From assembly GCA_963748005.1 (NCBI GenBank), contig CAVVHH010000003.1:1-64000 (forward strand): DNA of 64,000 bases. Reading direction: 5' to 3'. This stretch comes from CAILZL01 sp963748005. GTDB lineage: Bacteria > Pseudomonadota > Gammaproteobacteria > Steroidobacterales > Steroidobacteraceae. Positions 1 through 9,513 of this stretch are shown here, piece by piece; the stretch's first letter is position 1; every line of letters starts with the position of its first letter. The notes beneath the pieces are model-generated. The model was not told the origin of the DNA and did no database searches. It saw only the letters and a program-made list of their open reading frames with translations. The translations under genes were made by a program, and so were the position numbers.

Positions 1-18
1 TTGGTATGGCTGTTATTA

Positions 19-43
19 GTCGTCGAAGGTTGTCGTCGAAGGT
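19..43. repeat. Two-copy tandem repeat upstream of hrcA
   Basis: The 12-mer GTCGTCGAAGGT occurs at 19-30 and again at 32-43, a 13-bp period. The window edge cuts off its context. Nothing else recognisable is seen in 1-97. Confidence 0.5.
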
Positions 44-97
44 CCACCTGATTCCATTACTGTAGCGGGTATTTGCAGCGCTTGCTGGATCGTGTGC

Positions 98-126
98 TTG
101 ACACGCGTGAGCCCGCTCAATAGCTT
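98..126 (+). promoter_or_regulatory. Putative sigma70 promoter of hrcA
   Basis: A perfect -35 box TTGACA (98-103) is followed after 17 bp by TAGCTT (121-126), about 70 bp before the hrcA start. No CIRCE inverted repeat is visible upstream of hrcA, so autoregulation by HrcA is not supported here. Confidence 0.4.
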
Positions 127-197
127 GCGATTGTATTCACGCGAATCAGCTCGGTTTTATTCCTGGTCTCCAGTGTCCCTCCAGAGCCTGTATTGCA

Positions 198-1259
198 ATG
201 AGCCTCGAACCTGTTGATGACATTCTGAATGATCGTGCCCAGCATTTGCTGCGCATTCTCGTCGAACAGTATATCCGCGAAGGTCAGCCGGTGGGTTCGC
301 GCAGCCTGTCGCGCGAATCTGGGCTCAATCTCAGCTCGGCCACCATCCGCAATGTCATGGCGGATCTTGAAGATCATGGTTACGTCGCCTCGCCACACAC
401 TTCGGCTGGACGTGTCCCCACCGACAAGGGCTACCGCTTCTTCGTCGACATGTTGCTGAAAGTGCGGCCGCTGGAAACCGAAGCCGTACAGGTCATACGC
501 CAGGGACTGGTGCAGCATCATGACGATCCCAGAGCTTTGATTGCGTCGGCGTCAAAGATGTTGTCGTCCATCACCCATCTGGCGGGCGTGGTCACGCTGC
601 CGCGTCAACCGCATACCGAACTGTCTCAGATTGAATTTCTGCCGCTCTCCGACAATCGTGTGCTGGTGGTGCTGGTCACCAACGGCCGTGAAGTGCAGAA
701 CCGCATCCTGCATCTGGAGCGTGCTTTCAGCAGCGAAGAGTTGCGTCGTGCCGCCAACTACCTCAACCAGCAGTTCGCCGGCCGCGATCTCAACACCGTG
801 CGTGAGCAACTGGTGACCCAGCTCAAGCAGACGCGTGAACATCTCAATCAGGGCATGATGGATGCCATCATGCTGGCGCAACAGGCGGTGGCGCCGAGCG
901 AGGTGACGCCTTCGATGCAGTACGTGATTGCCGGTGAAACCAACCTGATGGGCTTCGCCGAGCTGTCGAATGTGGAGAAGCTGCGCAAGCTGTTCGAAGC
1001 CTTCAACCAGCAGCGAGATGTGCTGCATCTGCTCGACCAGAGCCTGCGCGCCGATGGCGTGCAGATCTTCATCGGCCAGGAATCCGGCCACACCATTTTT
1101 GACGATTGCAGCGTGGTGACCGCGCCGTACACACTGGACAAGGAAGTGGTCGGTGCACTGGGCGTGATCGGCCCGACCCGCATGGCCTACGAGCGCGTGA
1201 TCCCGATTGTGGATCTGACTGCCAAACTGTTGGGTGCCGCGCTGAATAACAAGCCGTAG
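198..1259 (+). CDS. hrcA: Heat-inducible transcription repressor HrcA
   Basis: This 353-residue protein matches the length of HrcA, the repressor that binds CIRCE operators of chaperone genes and is stabilised by GroEL. The N-terminal winged helix is clear (residues about 10-75, with the SSATIRNVMADLEDHGY recognition-helix stretch and the following SAGRVPTDKGYRFFVD). The remainder fits the GAF-like dimerisation domain. It opens the cluster hrcA-(SHOCT protein)-grpE-dnaK-dnaJ. No CIRCE motif was found in this window, while sigma32-like promoters precede grpE and dnaK, so its targets (typically groESL) are probably elsewhere. Start chosen at ATG 198, where the conserved N-terminus begins. Confidence 0.96.
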   Translation: MSLEPVDDILNDRAQHLLRILVEQYIREGQPVGSRSLSRESGLNLSSATIRNVMADLEDHGYVASPHTSAGRVPTDKGYRFFVDMLLKVRPLETEAVQVIRQGLVQHHDDPRALIASASKMLSSITHLAGVVTLPRQPHTELSQIEFLPLSDNRVLVVLVTNGREVQNRILHLERAFSSEELRRAANYLNQQFAGRDLNTVREQLVTQLKQTREHLNQGMMDAIMLAQQAVAPSEVTPSMQYVIAGETNLMGFAELSNVEKLRKLFEAFNQQRDVLHLLDQSLRADGVQIFIGQESGHTIFDDCSVVTAPYTLDKEVVGALGVIGPTRMAYERVIPIVDLTAKLLGAALNNKP

Positions 1260-1308
1260 GAGTCGGGTTTTTTCCCGCGGGTTAACTGTTTTTGAAGTTG
1301 GTACTGAC

Positions 1309-1884
1309 ATGAAAAAAGCGATTGCAGTGTTGTTGCTGGCTTATGGATTGATTGCCGCGCGCGCGCCGTATGCAATGGCAGCTGAGGCGGTGCTGGTTGA
1401 GCAGGTTCAGCCGGAAGTGACCAATGATGCCGCCATGGATGTCGTCAAACAGGCTCTGGCACGCAAGAAATGGAAAGTGGTGTCCAGTACAGGTGACTCG
1501 GTGGTGGCCGAGCTATATAAAGACTCGATCGACGCGAAAATCGAGATTTTCCTCGCCGGGCGTTCCATCAAGTACCGGGAGGTGTCGGTTGCACGATATG
1601 TACCTACGGCCAGCTTCGGTCCGGCAAACACCGGCACCGAACATCGGGTGAAGACCAGCGCCTCCCTTCCGGAACAATGGATGACTGAGCTTCGGCAGGA
1701 TATCAATGAGCGACTGCCGGCTACCCCGGCAGTCGCGCCCGTCGTAGCGGCTCCGCAACAGGCCGCGGCGGCACCGCCCTCTGCGAAGACGCGGCTTGAG
1801 ACACTCAAAGAGCTGCTGGATGCCAAACTCATCACCCAAGCCGAGTACGACCAGAAGCGGCAGCAGATACTGGAAGGGCTTTGA
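1309..1884 (+). CDS. Exported SHOCT-domain protein
   Basis: A 191-residue protein with a Sec signal peptide (MKKAIAVLLLAYG... with a cleavage-like AMA-A near residue 25). A central region of about 100 residues has no family I can name. It is followed by a Pro/Ala-rich linker (about 138-158) and a C-terminal SHOCT module (about 160-191, LETLKELLDAKLITQAEYDQKRQ). SHOCT is a short oligomerisation motif found at protein ends. The gene lies 49 bp after hrcA and 150 bp before grpE, inside the heat-shock cluster. A periplasmic role in envelope stress is possible from context only. Function unknown. Confidence 0.75.
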   Translation: MKKAIAVLLLAYGLIAARAPYAMAAEAVLVEQVQPEVTNDAAMDVVKQALARKKWKVVSSTGDSVVAELYKDSIDAKIEIFLAGRSIKYREVSVARYVPTASFGPANTGTEHRVKTSASLPEQWMTELRQDINERLPATPAVAPVVAAPQQAAAAPPSAKTRLETLKELLDAKLITQAEYDQKRQQILEGL

Positions 1885-1909
1885 ATGTTGCCGGTAGGGC
1901 TCTGCACCA

Positions 1910-1936
1910 CTTGATTCTCGTCAGTCCGCCCCCATA
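1910..1936 (+). promoter_or_regulatory. Putative sigma32 heat-shock promoter of grpE
   Basis: CTTGATT (1910-1916) and CCCCATA (1930-1936) are separated by exactly 13 bp, closely matching the RpoH consensus CTTGAAA-N13-CCCCAT. It lies about 100 bp upstream of grpE. Confidence 0.65.
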
Positions 1937-2033
1937 CTGCGCGCCATCCTTGGAATTTCACCGTTACTTGTGAGCCGGGTCCTGCCGCGCAGACCGTGCT
2001 CAAGTTACGGTTTTGTCTGGAGTTATCCGCATA

Positions 2034-2570
2034 ATGAGTACCCCTGAAGACAACCTGCAGGCACCGGCCGAAGAACAGCCTGTTGAAGCCGCCAGCCCGC
2101 CGTCCGAGCTGGAACAATTGCAGGCCGCGCTGGCGACGGCCGAAGCCAAGGTTGCTGAAGGCCGTGATCAGGCGCTGCGCGCCATGGCGGAGCTGGACAA
2201 TGTGCGTCGTCGCGCCGCGCGGGATGTGGAGAATGCCCACAAATACGCGCTGGAAAAGTTTGCGGGCGAGCTGATCGGCGTGAAGGATTCACTGGAAATG
2301 GCGCTAGCCGTGCAGAACGCCGGTGTCGAAGACCTGCGTGCCGGCAGCGACGCCACCCTGAAATTGCTTGCCAGGGCGTTTGAAAAAGCCGGCGTGCTGG
2401 AAGTGCAGGCAGAGGGCCAGCCATTCAATCCAGAGTTTCACGAGGCCATGGCCATGGTGCCGGCACCGGACAAGACCCCCAACACGGTCATCAATGTGAT
2501 CCAGAAGGGTTATGTCCTGAACGGCCGTCTGGTGCGGCCAGCGCGGGTGATTGTGGCGAAGGCAGAGTAG
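2034..2570 (+). CDS. grpE: Nucleotide exchange factor GrpE
   Basis: A 178-residue GrpE, the ADP/ATP exchange factor for DnaK. The acidic unstructured N-terminus is followed by a long coiled coil (residues about 30-90, RDQALRAMAELDNVRRR) and the C-terminal beta domain (FNPEFHEAMAMVP... NTVINVIQKGYVLNGRLVRPARVIVAK). ATG 2034 is preferred because GGAG lies 10 bp upstream; an in-frame ATG at 2013 would add seven unconserved residues. The gene is followed by a 19-bp hairpin and then a separate sigma32-type promoter for dnaK. Confidence 0.97.
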   Translation: MSTPEDNLQAPAEEQPVEAASPPSELEQLQAALATAEAKVAEGRDQALRAMAELDNVRRRAARDVENAHKYALEKFAGELIGVKDSLEMALAVQNAGVEDLRAGSDATLKLLARAFEKAGVLEVQAEGQPFNPEFHEAMAMVPAPDKTPNTVINVIQKGYVLNGRLVRPARVIVAKAE

Positions 2571-2618
2571 GTCGGGTTTTACACCCGACTTCCGGAAATG
2601 TCGGGTGTAAAACCCGAC
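2571..2618. repeat. Perfect 19-bp inverted repeat between grpE and dnaK
   Basis: The arms at 2571-2589 and 2600-2618 are exact reverse complements separated by a 10-nt loop, and each arm is itself nearly palindromic (GTCGGGT...ACCCGAC). The first arm starts directly after the grpE stop. It is not followed by a T-run, so it is more likely a dispersed palindromic repeat or RNA-stability hairpin than a simple terminator. Confidence 0.85.
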
Positions 2619-2658
2619 TTACACCTTAAGAGAGATTGACACCAGATTCGCTCCACCC

Positions 2659-2686
2659 CTTGAAACCCTTAGGCATGACCACATAA
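2659..2686 (+). promoter_or_regulatory. Putative sigma32 heat-shock promoter of dnaK
   Basis: CTTGAAA (2659-2665) is a perfect RpoH -35 element. After 13 bp comes CCACATAA (2679-2686), close to CCCCATNT. The spacing equals that of the grpE promoter. It is about 58 bp before the dnaK start. Confidence 0.7.
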
Positions 2687-2744
2687 ACAGCGCCAACGGT
2701 TTCATGAACAGATTTTTTGCAAAGTATTTAGCGGAGTTTTCAAC

Positions 2745-4679
<1,935 letters not shown>

Positions 4680-4688
4680 TCGCGATTT

Positions 4689-4755
4689 CCTTCCCCCGTT
4701 CCGCGGGGGAAGGGGCAAATTCTAGAGCCGCCACTGCTAACAAGCCGTGGCGGCT
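4689..4755 (+). other. Two hairpins in the dnaK-dnaJ spacer
   Basis: CCTTCCCCC (4689-4697) pairs with GGGGGAAGG (4705-4713), and AGCCGCCAC (4726-4734) pairs with GTGGCGGCT (4747-4755). No strong T-run follows either, so partial attenuation or mRNA protection between dnaK and dnaJ is more likely than full termination. Confidence 0.6.
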
Positions 4756-4797
4756 TGTGCATGTTTGATGATTGCCTATAACAGTTGATGGACAGCC

Positions 4798-5925
4798 ATG
4801 TCGAAGCGTGATTTTTACGAAATTCTTGGTGTCGAAAAAACTGCCAGCGAGGCTGATATCAAGAAAGCCTATCGCCGGCTGGCGCAGAAGCATCATCCCG
4901 ATCGCAATCCCGATGACAAGGAATCGGAAGCCAAATTCAAGGAGGCCAAGGAGGCCTATGAAGTGCTATCAGATACGCAGAAGCGCGCTGCATACGATCA
5001 CTACGGTCATGCCGGTGTAGATCCGCAGCGCGGCGGTGCTGGCTTCAGCCCCGGCGGCGATGCTTTTGGCGACATTTTCGGGGAAGTGTTCGGCGACATC
5101 TTTGGCGGTGGCCGTCGCGGCGGTGGCGGTCGTCAGGTGTATCGCGGTGCCGATCTGCGCTATGAGCTGGAGTTGACGCTGGAGCAGGCGGTGTTCGGCG
5201 ATTCGCTCAACATCGATTTCACGACACTGGGCGAATGCGAAAGCTGCAAAGGCTCGGGCGCGTCACCGGGCTCGAAGGTCAACACCTGCGATACCTGTCA
5301 TGGTACTGGCCAGGTGCGCATGCAACAGGGTTTCTTCGCCGTGCAGCAGACTTGTCCGCGCTGCAAAGGCCGTGGTCAGGTGATCACGCAACCCTGCGAC
5401 AGTTGTCTGGGCCAGGGCCGCGTGCGGCGCAAGAAGACGCTGTCGGTCAAGGTGCCGGCGGGTGTGGATACCGGTGATCGCATTCGCCTGTCTGGCGAAG
5501 GCGAGGCGGGTGCCAATGGCGGTCCGGCCGGTGATCTGTATGTCGAAGTGCATGTGAAAGAACATGCGATTTTTGAGCGGGAGGGCGCCAATCTCTCCTG
5601 CGAAGTGCCGGTGAGTTTCGTCACTGCCTCGCTGGGGGGCAGCATCGAAGTGCCGACCTTGCATGGCAATGTGGTGCTGAAGGTGCCGGCAGAGACACAA
5701 TCGGGTCGAGTGTTTCGCTTGAAGGAAAAAGGCGTGAAGCCAGTACGTGGTGGCGCCACCGGCGATCTGTTCTGCCGCGTGATGGTGGAAACGCCGGTCA
5801 AACTCAATGAAGAGCAGAGGGAGTTGCTGCGCAAGTTTGAGCAGTCCATGCAGAAGGACAGCAAGGCGCACAATCCACGCGAAACTTCCTGGCTGGATGG
5901 CGTGAAAGAATTCTTCAAGTCGTAG
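4798..5925 (+). CDS. dnaJ: Chaperone DnaJ (Hsp40)
   Basis: A 375-residue type I J-protein that stimulates DnaK ATPase and delivers substrates. The J domain (1-70) has the catalytic HPD at residues 33-35. A Gly/Phe-rich segment follows (about 75-110, GDIFGEVFGDIFGGG), then four zinc-binding CxxCxGxG repeats (CESCKGSG, CDTCHGTG, CPRCKGRG, CDSCLGQG) and the C-terminal substrate-binding domains. It begins 118 bp after dnaK. Start at ATG 4798 gives the canonical MSKRDFYEILGV. Confidence 0.99.
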   Translation: MSKRDFYEILGVEKTASEADIKKAYRRLAQKHHPDRNPDDKESEAKFKEAKEAYEVLSDTQKRAAYDHYGHAGVDPQRGGAGFSPGGDAFGDIFGEVFGDIFGGGRRGGGGRQVYRGADLRYELELTLEQAVFGDSLNIDFTTLGECESCKGSGASPGSKVNTCDTCHGTGQVRMQQGFFAVQQTCPRCKGRGQVITQPCDSCLGQGRVRRKKTLSVKVPAGVDTGDRIRLSGEGEAGANGGPAGDLYVEVHVKEHAIFEREGANLSCEVPVSFVTASLGGSIEVPTLHGNVVLKVPAETQSGRVFRLKEKGVKPVRGGATGDLFCRVMVETPVKLNEEQRELLRKFEQSMQKDSKAHNPRETSWLDGVKEFFKS

Positions 5926-5963
5926 GAAGCCACACGCGCCTGCGTCAAACGATTGCCGAATGA

Positions 5964-7007
5964 CTATTGACACTGTCGGTGAACAGATTCGCTGTCAGGC
6001 AAAATGGTCTGCAGCAAGGCACTGTGTTCATTGGCACGTGAGGAATTTTCCGACCGTTCCAACGCCGCCTTGCGCTCTTCAGCCAGATCGTCAACAGGTT
6101 CCTGTGCCATCAAGGCATCCTGCAATGATCGCAGCGAGTGCCGGGTGTGATTCAGAATGGCGTGCAGGTCCGCCGTATTCAGCTTCAACCGTGCAAATGC
6201 CGTAACCTCGCTGGTGCGCGCCAGATCGTCGTCAAAGAGCACGACTTCGGCCATTACGACGCTGGCGATCAGCACATCGACAATATCCGCTGCATGGCGG
6301 GATTGACGCTGGTAATCGTGCTGCCAGGCCACGGCATTGCTGACAATGTCTTCAAAGCCCCATTTGCGCAGCACGGCCAGACCCAGCGTCGGATGACATT
6401 GTGCGACCAGCTCCTGCGGCAACTGCTCATAACGCAGCGGACTGTCTGGCTCAGAGCAACGCACGATGATGTAGAAGTGACCAATGCCATGCATCAAGCC
6501 GGTCAGAAATACCTTGTCGGCGGGCACCTTGATGCGTCGTGCGATGAAATTGCAGACCGTCGCCACCGCCATGCTCTTGTTCCAGAGCTCCTGCAAGGGC
6601 TGGGCGACGGGACGCAGCATCGGGTCCGCCTTGGCCTGCTGAATGACAAATGCCATGGCCACCGATTGCACCAGGTGATGACCCAGCCGGGTGATCGCAG
6701 CCTTGAGATTCGGTACCGGGTTGCCGGAGGGATTGAATACCACCGAGTTGGCAGTCTGGATCAGGCGCGCCGACAGCCGCGGCTCAGCACCGACGATCCT
6801 GACGATTTCATCCACCGTGCTGTCCGGATCATCAAGCGCCTGCCGCACGCGGGGGATGAGATCGGGGAAACACGGCAGATTCAGCGGTCCCTGCCGCAAC
6901 TCTTCGCCCAGGCGGGCCAGAAAGTCGACAGCCACATCGGGCGGTGCCTGGCGCGATGCCGGGCTTGTCGTCTGCATCTGAGAGTTATTCTTCTGCATAT
7001 CGCGCAT
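5964..7007 (-). CDS. HDOD-domain signalling protein
   Basis: Reads against the dnaJ and dapB genes. The HDOD core (LGEELRQGPLNLPCFPDLIPRVRQALDD ... IVGAEPRLSARLIQTANS ... AITRLGHHLVQSVAMAF) covers roughly the first 230 residues. HDOD domains are HD-fold modules lacking full phosphohydrolase catalysis, usually acting as regulatory scaffolds in gliding, motility or cyclic-nucleotide signalling. No output domain is fused. The start is uncertain: ATG 7007 is used here, ATG 6998 is also possible, and an in-frame GTG at 7100 lacks a ribosome site. It sits alone between two conserved operons, so its placement says little about its partners. Confidence 0.8.
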   Translation of the reverse strand: MRDMQKNNSQMQTTSPASRQAPPDVAVDFLARLGEELRQGPLNLPCFPDLIPRVRQALDDPDSTVDEIVRIVGAEPRLSARLIQTANSVVFNPSGNPVPNLKAAITRLGHHLVQSVAMAFVIQQAKADPMLRPVAQPLQELWNKSMAVATVCNFIARRIKVPADKVFLTGLMHGIGHFYIIVRCSEPDSPLRYEQLPQELVAQCHPTLGLAVLRKWGFEDIVSNAVAWQHDYQRQSRHAADIVDVLIASVVMAEVVLFDDDLARTSEVTAFARLKLNTADLHAILNHTRHSLRSLQDALMAQEPVDDLAEERKAALERSENSSRANEHSALLQTILPDSESVHRQCQ

Positions 7008-7211
7008 GTCGGCCGCGCGTTGAAAAATAAAGAGCTCCTGGTCCTGTTTGTTTGCCAACACGTGATGTGGATCGCATTGAGTGCGGGCTGGGTGCTGCAC
7101 CCGGCATCGATTGGCGAATGCGGCGCAGACTCCGCCGTTACGCTGCAGCCGTTATGCAACGCAAGCTGGTAGCATTCGTGTTCATAAAATTTACTGGATA
7201 CCTGCATCCTC

Positions 7212-8018
7212 ATGTCCCGAATCCCACTTGCCATTCTCGGTATCAGCGGCCGCATGGGTCGAACGTTGCTTGCTGGTATCGACAATTCAACCGATCTGCA
7301 ATTGAGCGGCGGGCTGGATTCGCCGGACAGTCGCTGGGTCAATCAGGATGCCGGCGCGCTGGCGGGTCCATCAGCGGCAGGCCTCATGATCAGCGCCGAT
7401 CCGGGTGTGGCCATTCGTGGTGCGCAGGTGGCCATCGCTTTTGCCCTGCCGCAAGGCACGCCCGCCATCGTCGCGGCGTGTGCGGCGGCCAAGTGTCCGT
7501 TAGTGCTGGGTACCACGGGCCATAACGCCGAGCAGCTGGCGGCGGTGGAAGCGGCGCTGAATCAGATTCCCATCGTAATGGCCTCCAATTTCAGCTTGGG
7601 CGTCAATCTATTGTTCAAGCTGGCGGAACTGGCGGCTGAGGCGCTGAACGCCGACTACGATGCCGAGATCTTCGAAGCCCATCATCGGCTCAAAAAAGAC
7701 GCTCCCTCCGGTACGGCCTTGAGTATCGGCGAAGCGGTGGCCAAAGGACGTGGCACCACGCTGCAGAAAGACGCGGTATGGGCGCGTCATGGCGAGACTG
7801 GTGTGCGTGAGCGCGGCAAGATTGGGTTTTCGGTGCTGCGGGCCGGCGATATTGTCGGAGACCACACCCTGACACTGGCCGGGCCGGGAGAGCGCATCGA
7901 GCTGACGCATCGCGCGCATGATCGAATGGCGTTTGCCTCTGGCGCCTTGCATGCGGCGCGCTGGGTAATTGGCAAGGTGCCCGGCCGATACTCGATGCGC
8001 GATGTATTGGGACTTTAG
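7212..8018 (+). CDS. dapB: 4-hydroxy-tetrahydrodipicolinate reductase
   Basis: A 268-residue DapB, catalysing the NAD(P)H-dependent reduction step of the diaminopimelate/lysine pathway. The Rossmann nucleotide loop GISGRMGRTLL is near residue 10. The catalytic signature EAHHRLKKDAPSGTAL (His-His, Lys and the DAPSGTA substrate loop) is near residue 155. Start ATG 7212 gives a normal N-terminus. The stop codon TAG is also the first triplet of a TAGGGGCGAGG palindromic repeat. The gene precedes carAB, a common order in gammaproteobacteria. Confidence 0.98.
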   Translation: MSRIPLAILGISGRMGRTLLAGIDNSTDLQLSGGLDSPDSRWVNQDAGALAGPSAAGLMISADPGVAIRGAQVAIAFALPQGTPAIVAACAAAKCPLVLGTTGHNAEQLAAVEAALNQIPIVMASNFSLGVNLLFKLAELAAEALNADYDAEIFEAHHRLKKDAPSGTALSIGEAVAKGRGTTLQKDAVWARHGETGVRERGKIGFSVLRAGDIVGDHTLTLAGPGERIELTHRAHDRMAFASGALHAARWVIGKVPGRYSMRDVLGL

Positions 8019-8076
8019 GGGCGAGGCATGCCTCGTCCTGCATACACGACAAGAAGGGTTGGGCATGCCCAACCCC
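8018..8076. repeat. Pair of intergenic palindromes after dapB
   Basis: CGAGGCATGCCTCG (8022-8035) and GGGTTGGGCATGCCCAACCC (8056-8075) are perfect palindromes. They belong to the dispersed TAGGGGC... family seen at several other gene junctions. Apart from these and the palindrome at 8274-8287, the 301-bp dapB-carA gap shows nothing I can name with confidence. Confidence 0.75.
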
Positions 8077-8273
8077 AACAATCGCCTGGTGACAGAGGTC
8101 GCTTGTCAACCGTTTTGCGACAGGTTTTCGGCAAGTTTTCCGATAGACCCAGCCCCCTTGCTCGCGTAGACTGCACCGCTTAGCACGCGGGTGATTCTTT
8201 TCGAAACGGGGTCGGTGTTTACCTTCCTCGCTTTCCGTATGCCCGCACGTGTCGCCCCTGGCGGTTTGGGCTA

Positions 8274-8287
8274 ACAAACCGGTTTGT
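8274..8287. promoter_or_regulatory. Perfect 14-bp palindrome upstream of carA
   Basis: ACAAACCGGTTTGT lies 33 bp before the carA start, a typical place for an operator or leader hairpin. It does not look like an ArgR box. The regulator is unknown. Confidence 0.4.
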
Positions 8288-8319
8288 CTGAGTTTTCTTT
8301 ATCGAGGGGCTGCTGCTTC

Positions 8320-9489
8320 ATGAGTTCAGCATCTGCGGTTCTTGCGCTTGAGGACGGCACGGTTTTCCACGGCCGTTCGATTGGCGCCAAGGGCAACACC
8401 ACCGGCGAGGTCGTGTTCAACACGGCCATGACCGGCTATCAGGAGATCCTCACCGATCCTTCCTACTCACGTCAGATCGTGACGCTGACCTATCCGCATG
8501 TCGGCAATACCGGCACCAATGCCGAGGATATGGAAGCGGGCGCGATTTACGCTGCCGGGCTGATCATTCGCGATCTGCCGCTGCTGCATTCCAGCTGGCG
8601 CGCTAGTGAATCGCTGGAGAGCTTTCTGCAGCGCGGCAAAGTGGTCGCCATCGCCGACATCGATACCCGCAAACTGACCCGCATTCTCCGCGAGAAGGGC
8701 GCCCAGGCCGGCTGCATCCTCGCCGGCGACAAGATTGACCCGAGTGTTGCCGTGCTGGCGGCGAAAAAATTCCCCGGCCTCAAGGGCATGGATCTCGCCA
8801 AAGTGGTGAGCACCAAACAGGCCTATCAGTGGAACGATGGCACCCACTGGGGTAGCGAGGTCGGTCCGCAGACCCGCCCGGGCCAGCGTCGGCATGTGGT
8901 GGCCTACGACTTTGGCATCAAGCGCAACATCCTGAGACTGCTGGCGGACGCCGGCTGTCGTATGACCGTGGTTCCGGCCCAGACTCCTGCGGAAGAAGTG
9001 CTGGCCATGAATCCGGACGGCATCTTTCTGTCCAACGGTCCCGGCGACCCGGAGCCTTGCACCTACGCCATTGAGGCCATACAGCGCTTTCTGGAAACTG
9101 ACATCCCGGTGTTCGGGATTTGCCTTGGGCACCAGTTGCTGGGTCTGGCCAGCGGCGCCAGGACGGTGAAGATGAAGTTCGGTCACCACGGCGCCAATCA
9201 TCCGGTGATCGACGTGGACAGTGGTCGGGTGGCGATTTCCAGCCAGAACCACGGTTTTGCGGTGGATGAAACCACCCTGCCGGAAAATGTACGCACCACA
9301 CACCGGTCGCTGTTCGATGGTTCCCTGCAGGGTATCGAGCGCACCGATCGTCCGGCGTTCAGCTTTCAGGGACACCCTGAGGCTTCGCCCGGCCCGCACG
9401 AATTGCAGACTCTGTTCAGCAGATTCATGAATCTGATCGAGCAACGCGCGGCAGCCAATGGCCGTCGTCGCCGTGCCGCGTCCGAGTGA
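8320..9489 (+). CDS. carA: Carbamoyl-phosphate synthase small subunit
   Basis: A 389-residue glutamine amidotransferase subunit that releases ammonia from glutamine for carbamoyl phosphate synthesis (arginine and pyrimidine pathways). The N-terminal CPSase_sm domain spans about 1-150. The class I GATase domain has the nucleophile Cys268 in FGICLGHQLLG and the His352/Glu354 pair in QGHPEASPGP. Start ATG 8320 (MSSASAVLALEDG) is preferred over an in-frame ATG at 8284, whose extra residues are not conserved. carB follows after 24 bp. Confidence 0.98.
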   Translation: MSSASAVLALEDGTVFHGRSIGAKGNTTGEVVFNTAMTGYQEILTDPSYSRQIVTLTYPHVGNTGTNAEDMEAGAIYAAGLIIRDLPLLHSSWRASESLESFLQRGKVVAIADIDTRKLTRILREKGAQAGCILAGDKIDPSVAVLAAKKFPGLKGMDLAKVVSTKQAYQWNDGTHWGSEVGPQTRPGQRRHVVAYDFGIKRNILRLLADAGCRMTVVPAQTPAEEVLAMNPDGIFLSNGPGDPEPCTYAIEAIQRFLETDIPVFGICLGHQLLGLASGARTVKMKFGHHGANHPVIDVDSGRVAISSQNHGFAVDETTLPENVRTTHRSLFDGSLQGIERTDRPAFSFQGHPEASPGPHELQTLFSRFMNLIEQRAAANGRRRRAASE

Positions 9490-9513
9490 CATTACGAATA
9501 CCTGAAGTAAACG

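Noticed and set aside
1..197. CIRCE operator upstream of hrcA
   Set aside because: Looked for TTAGCACTC-N9-GAGTGCTAA or close variants and found none.
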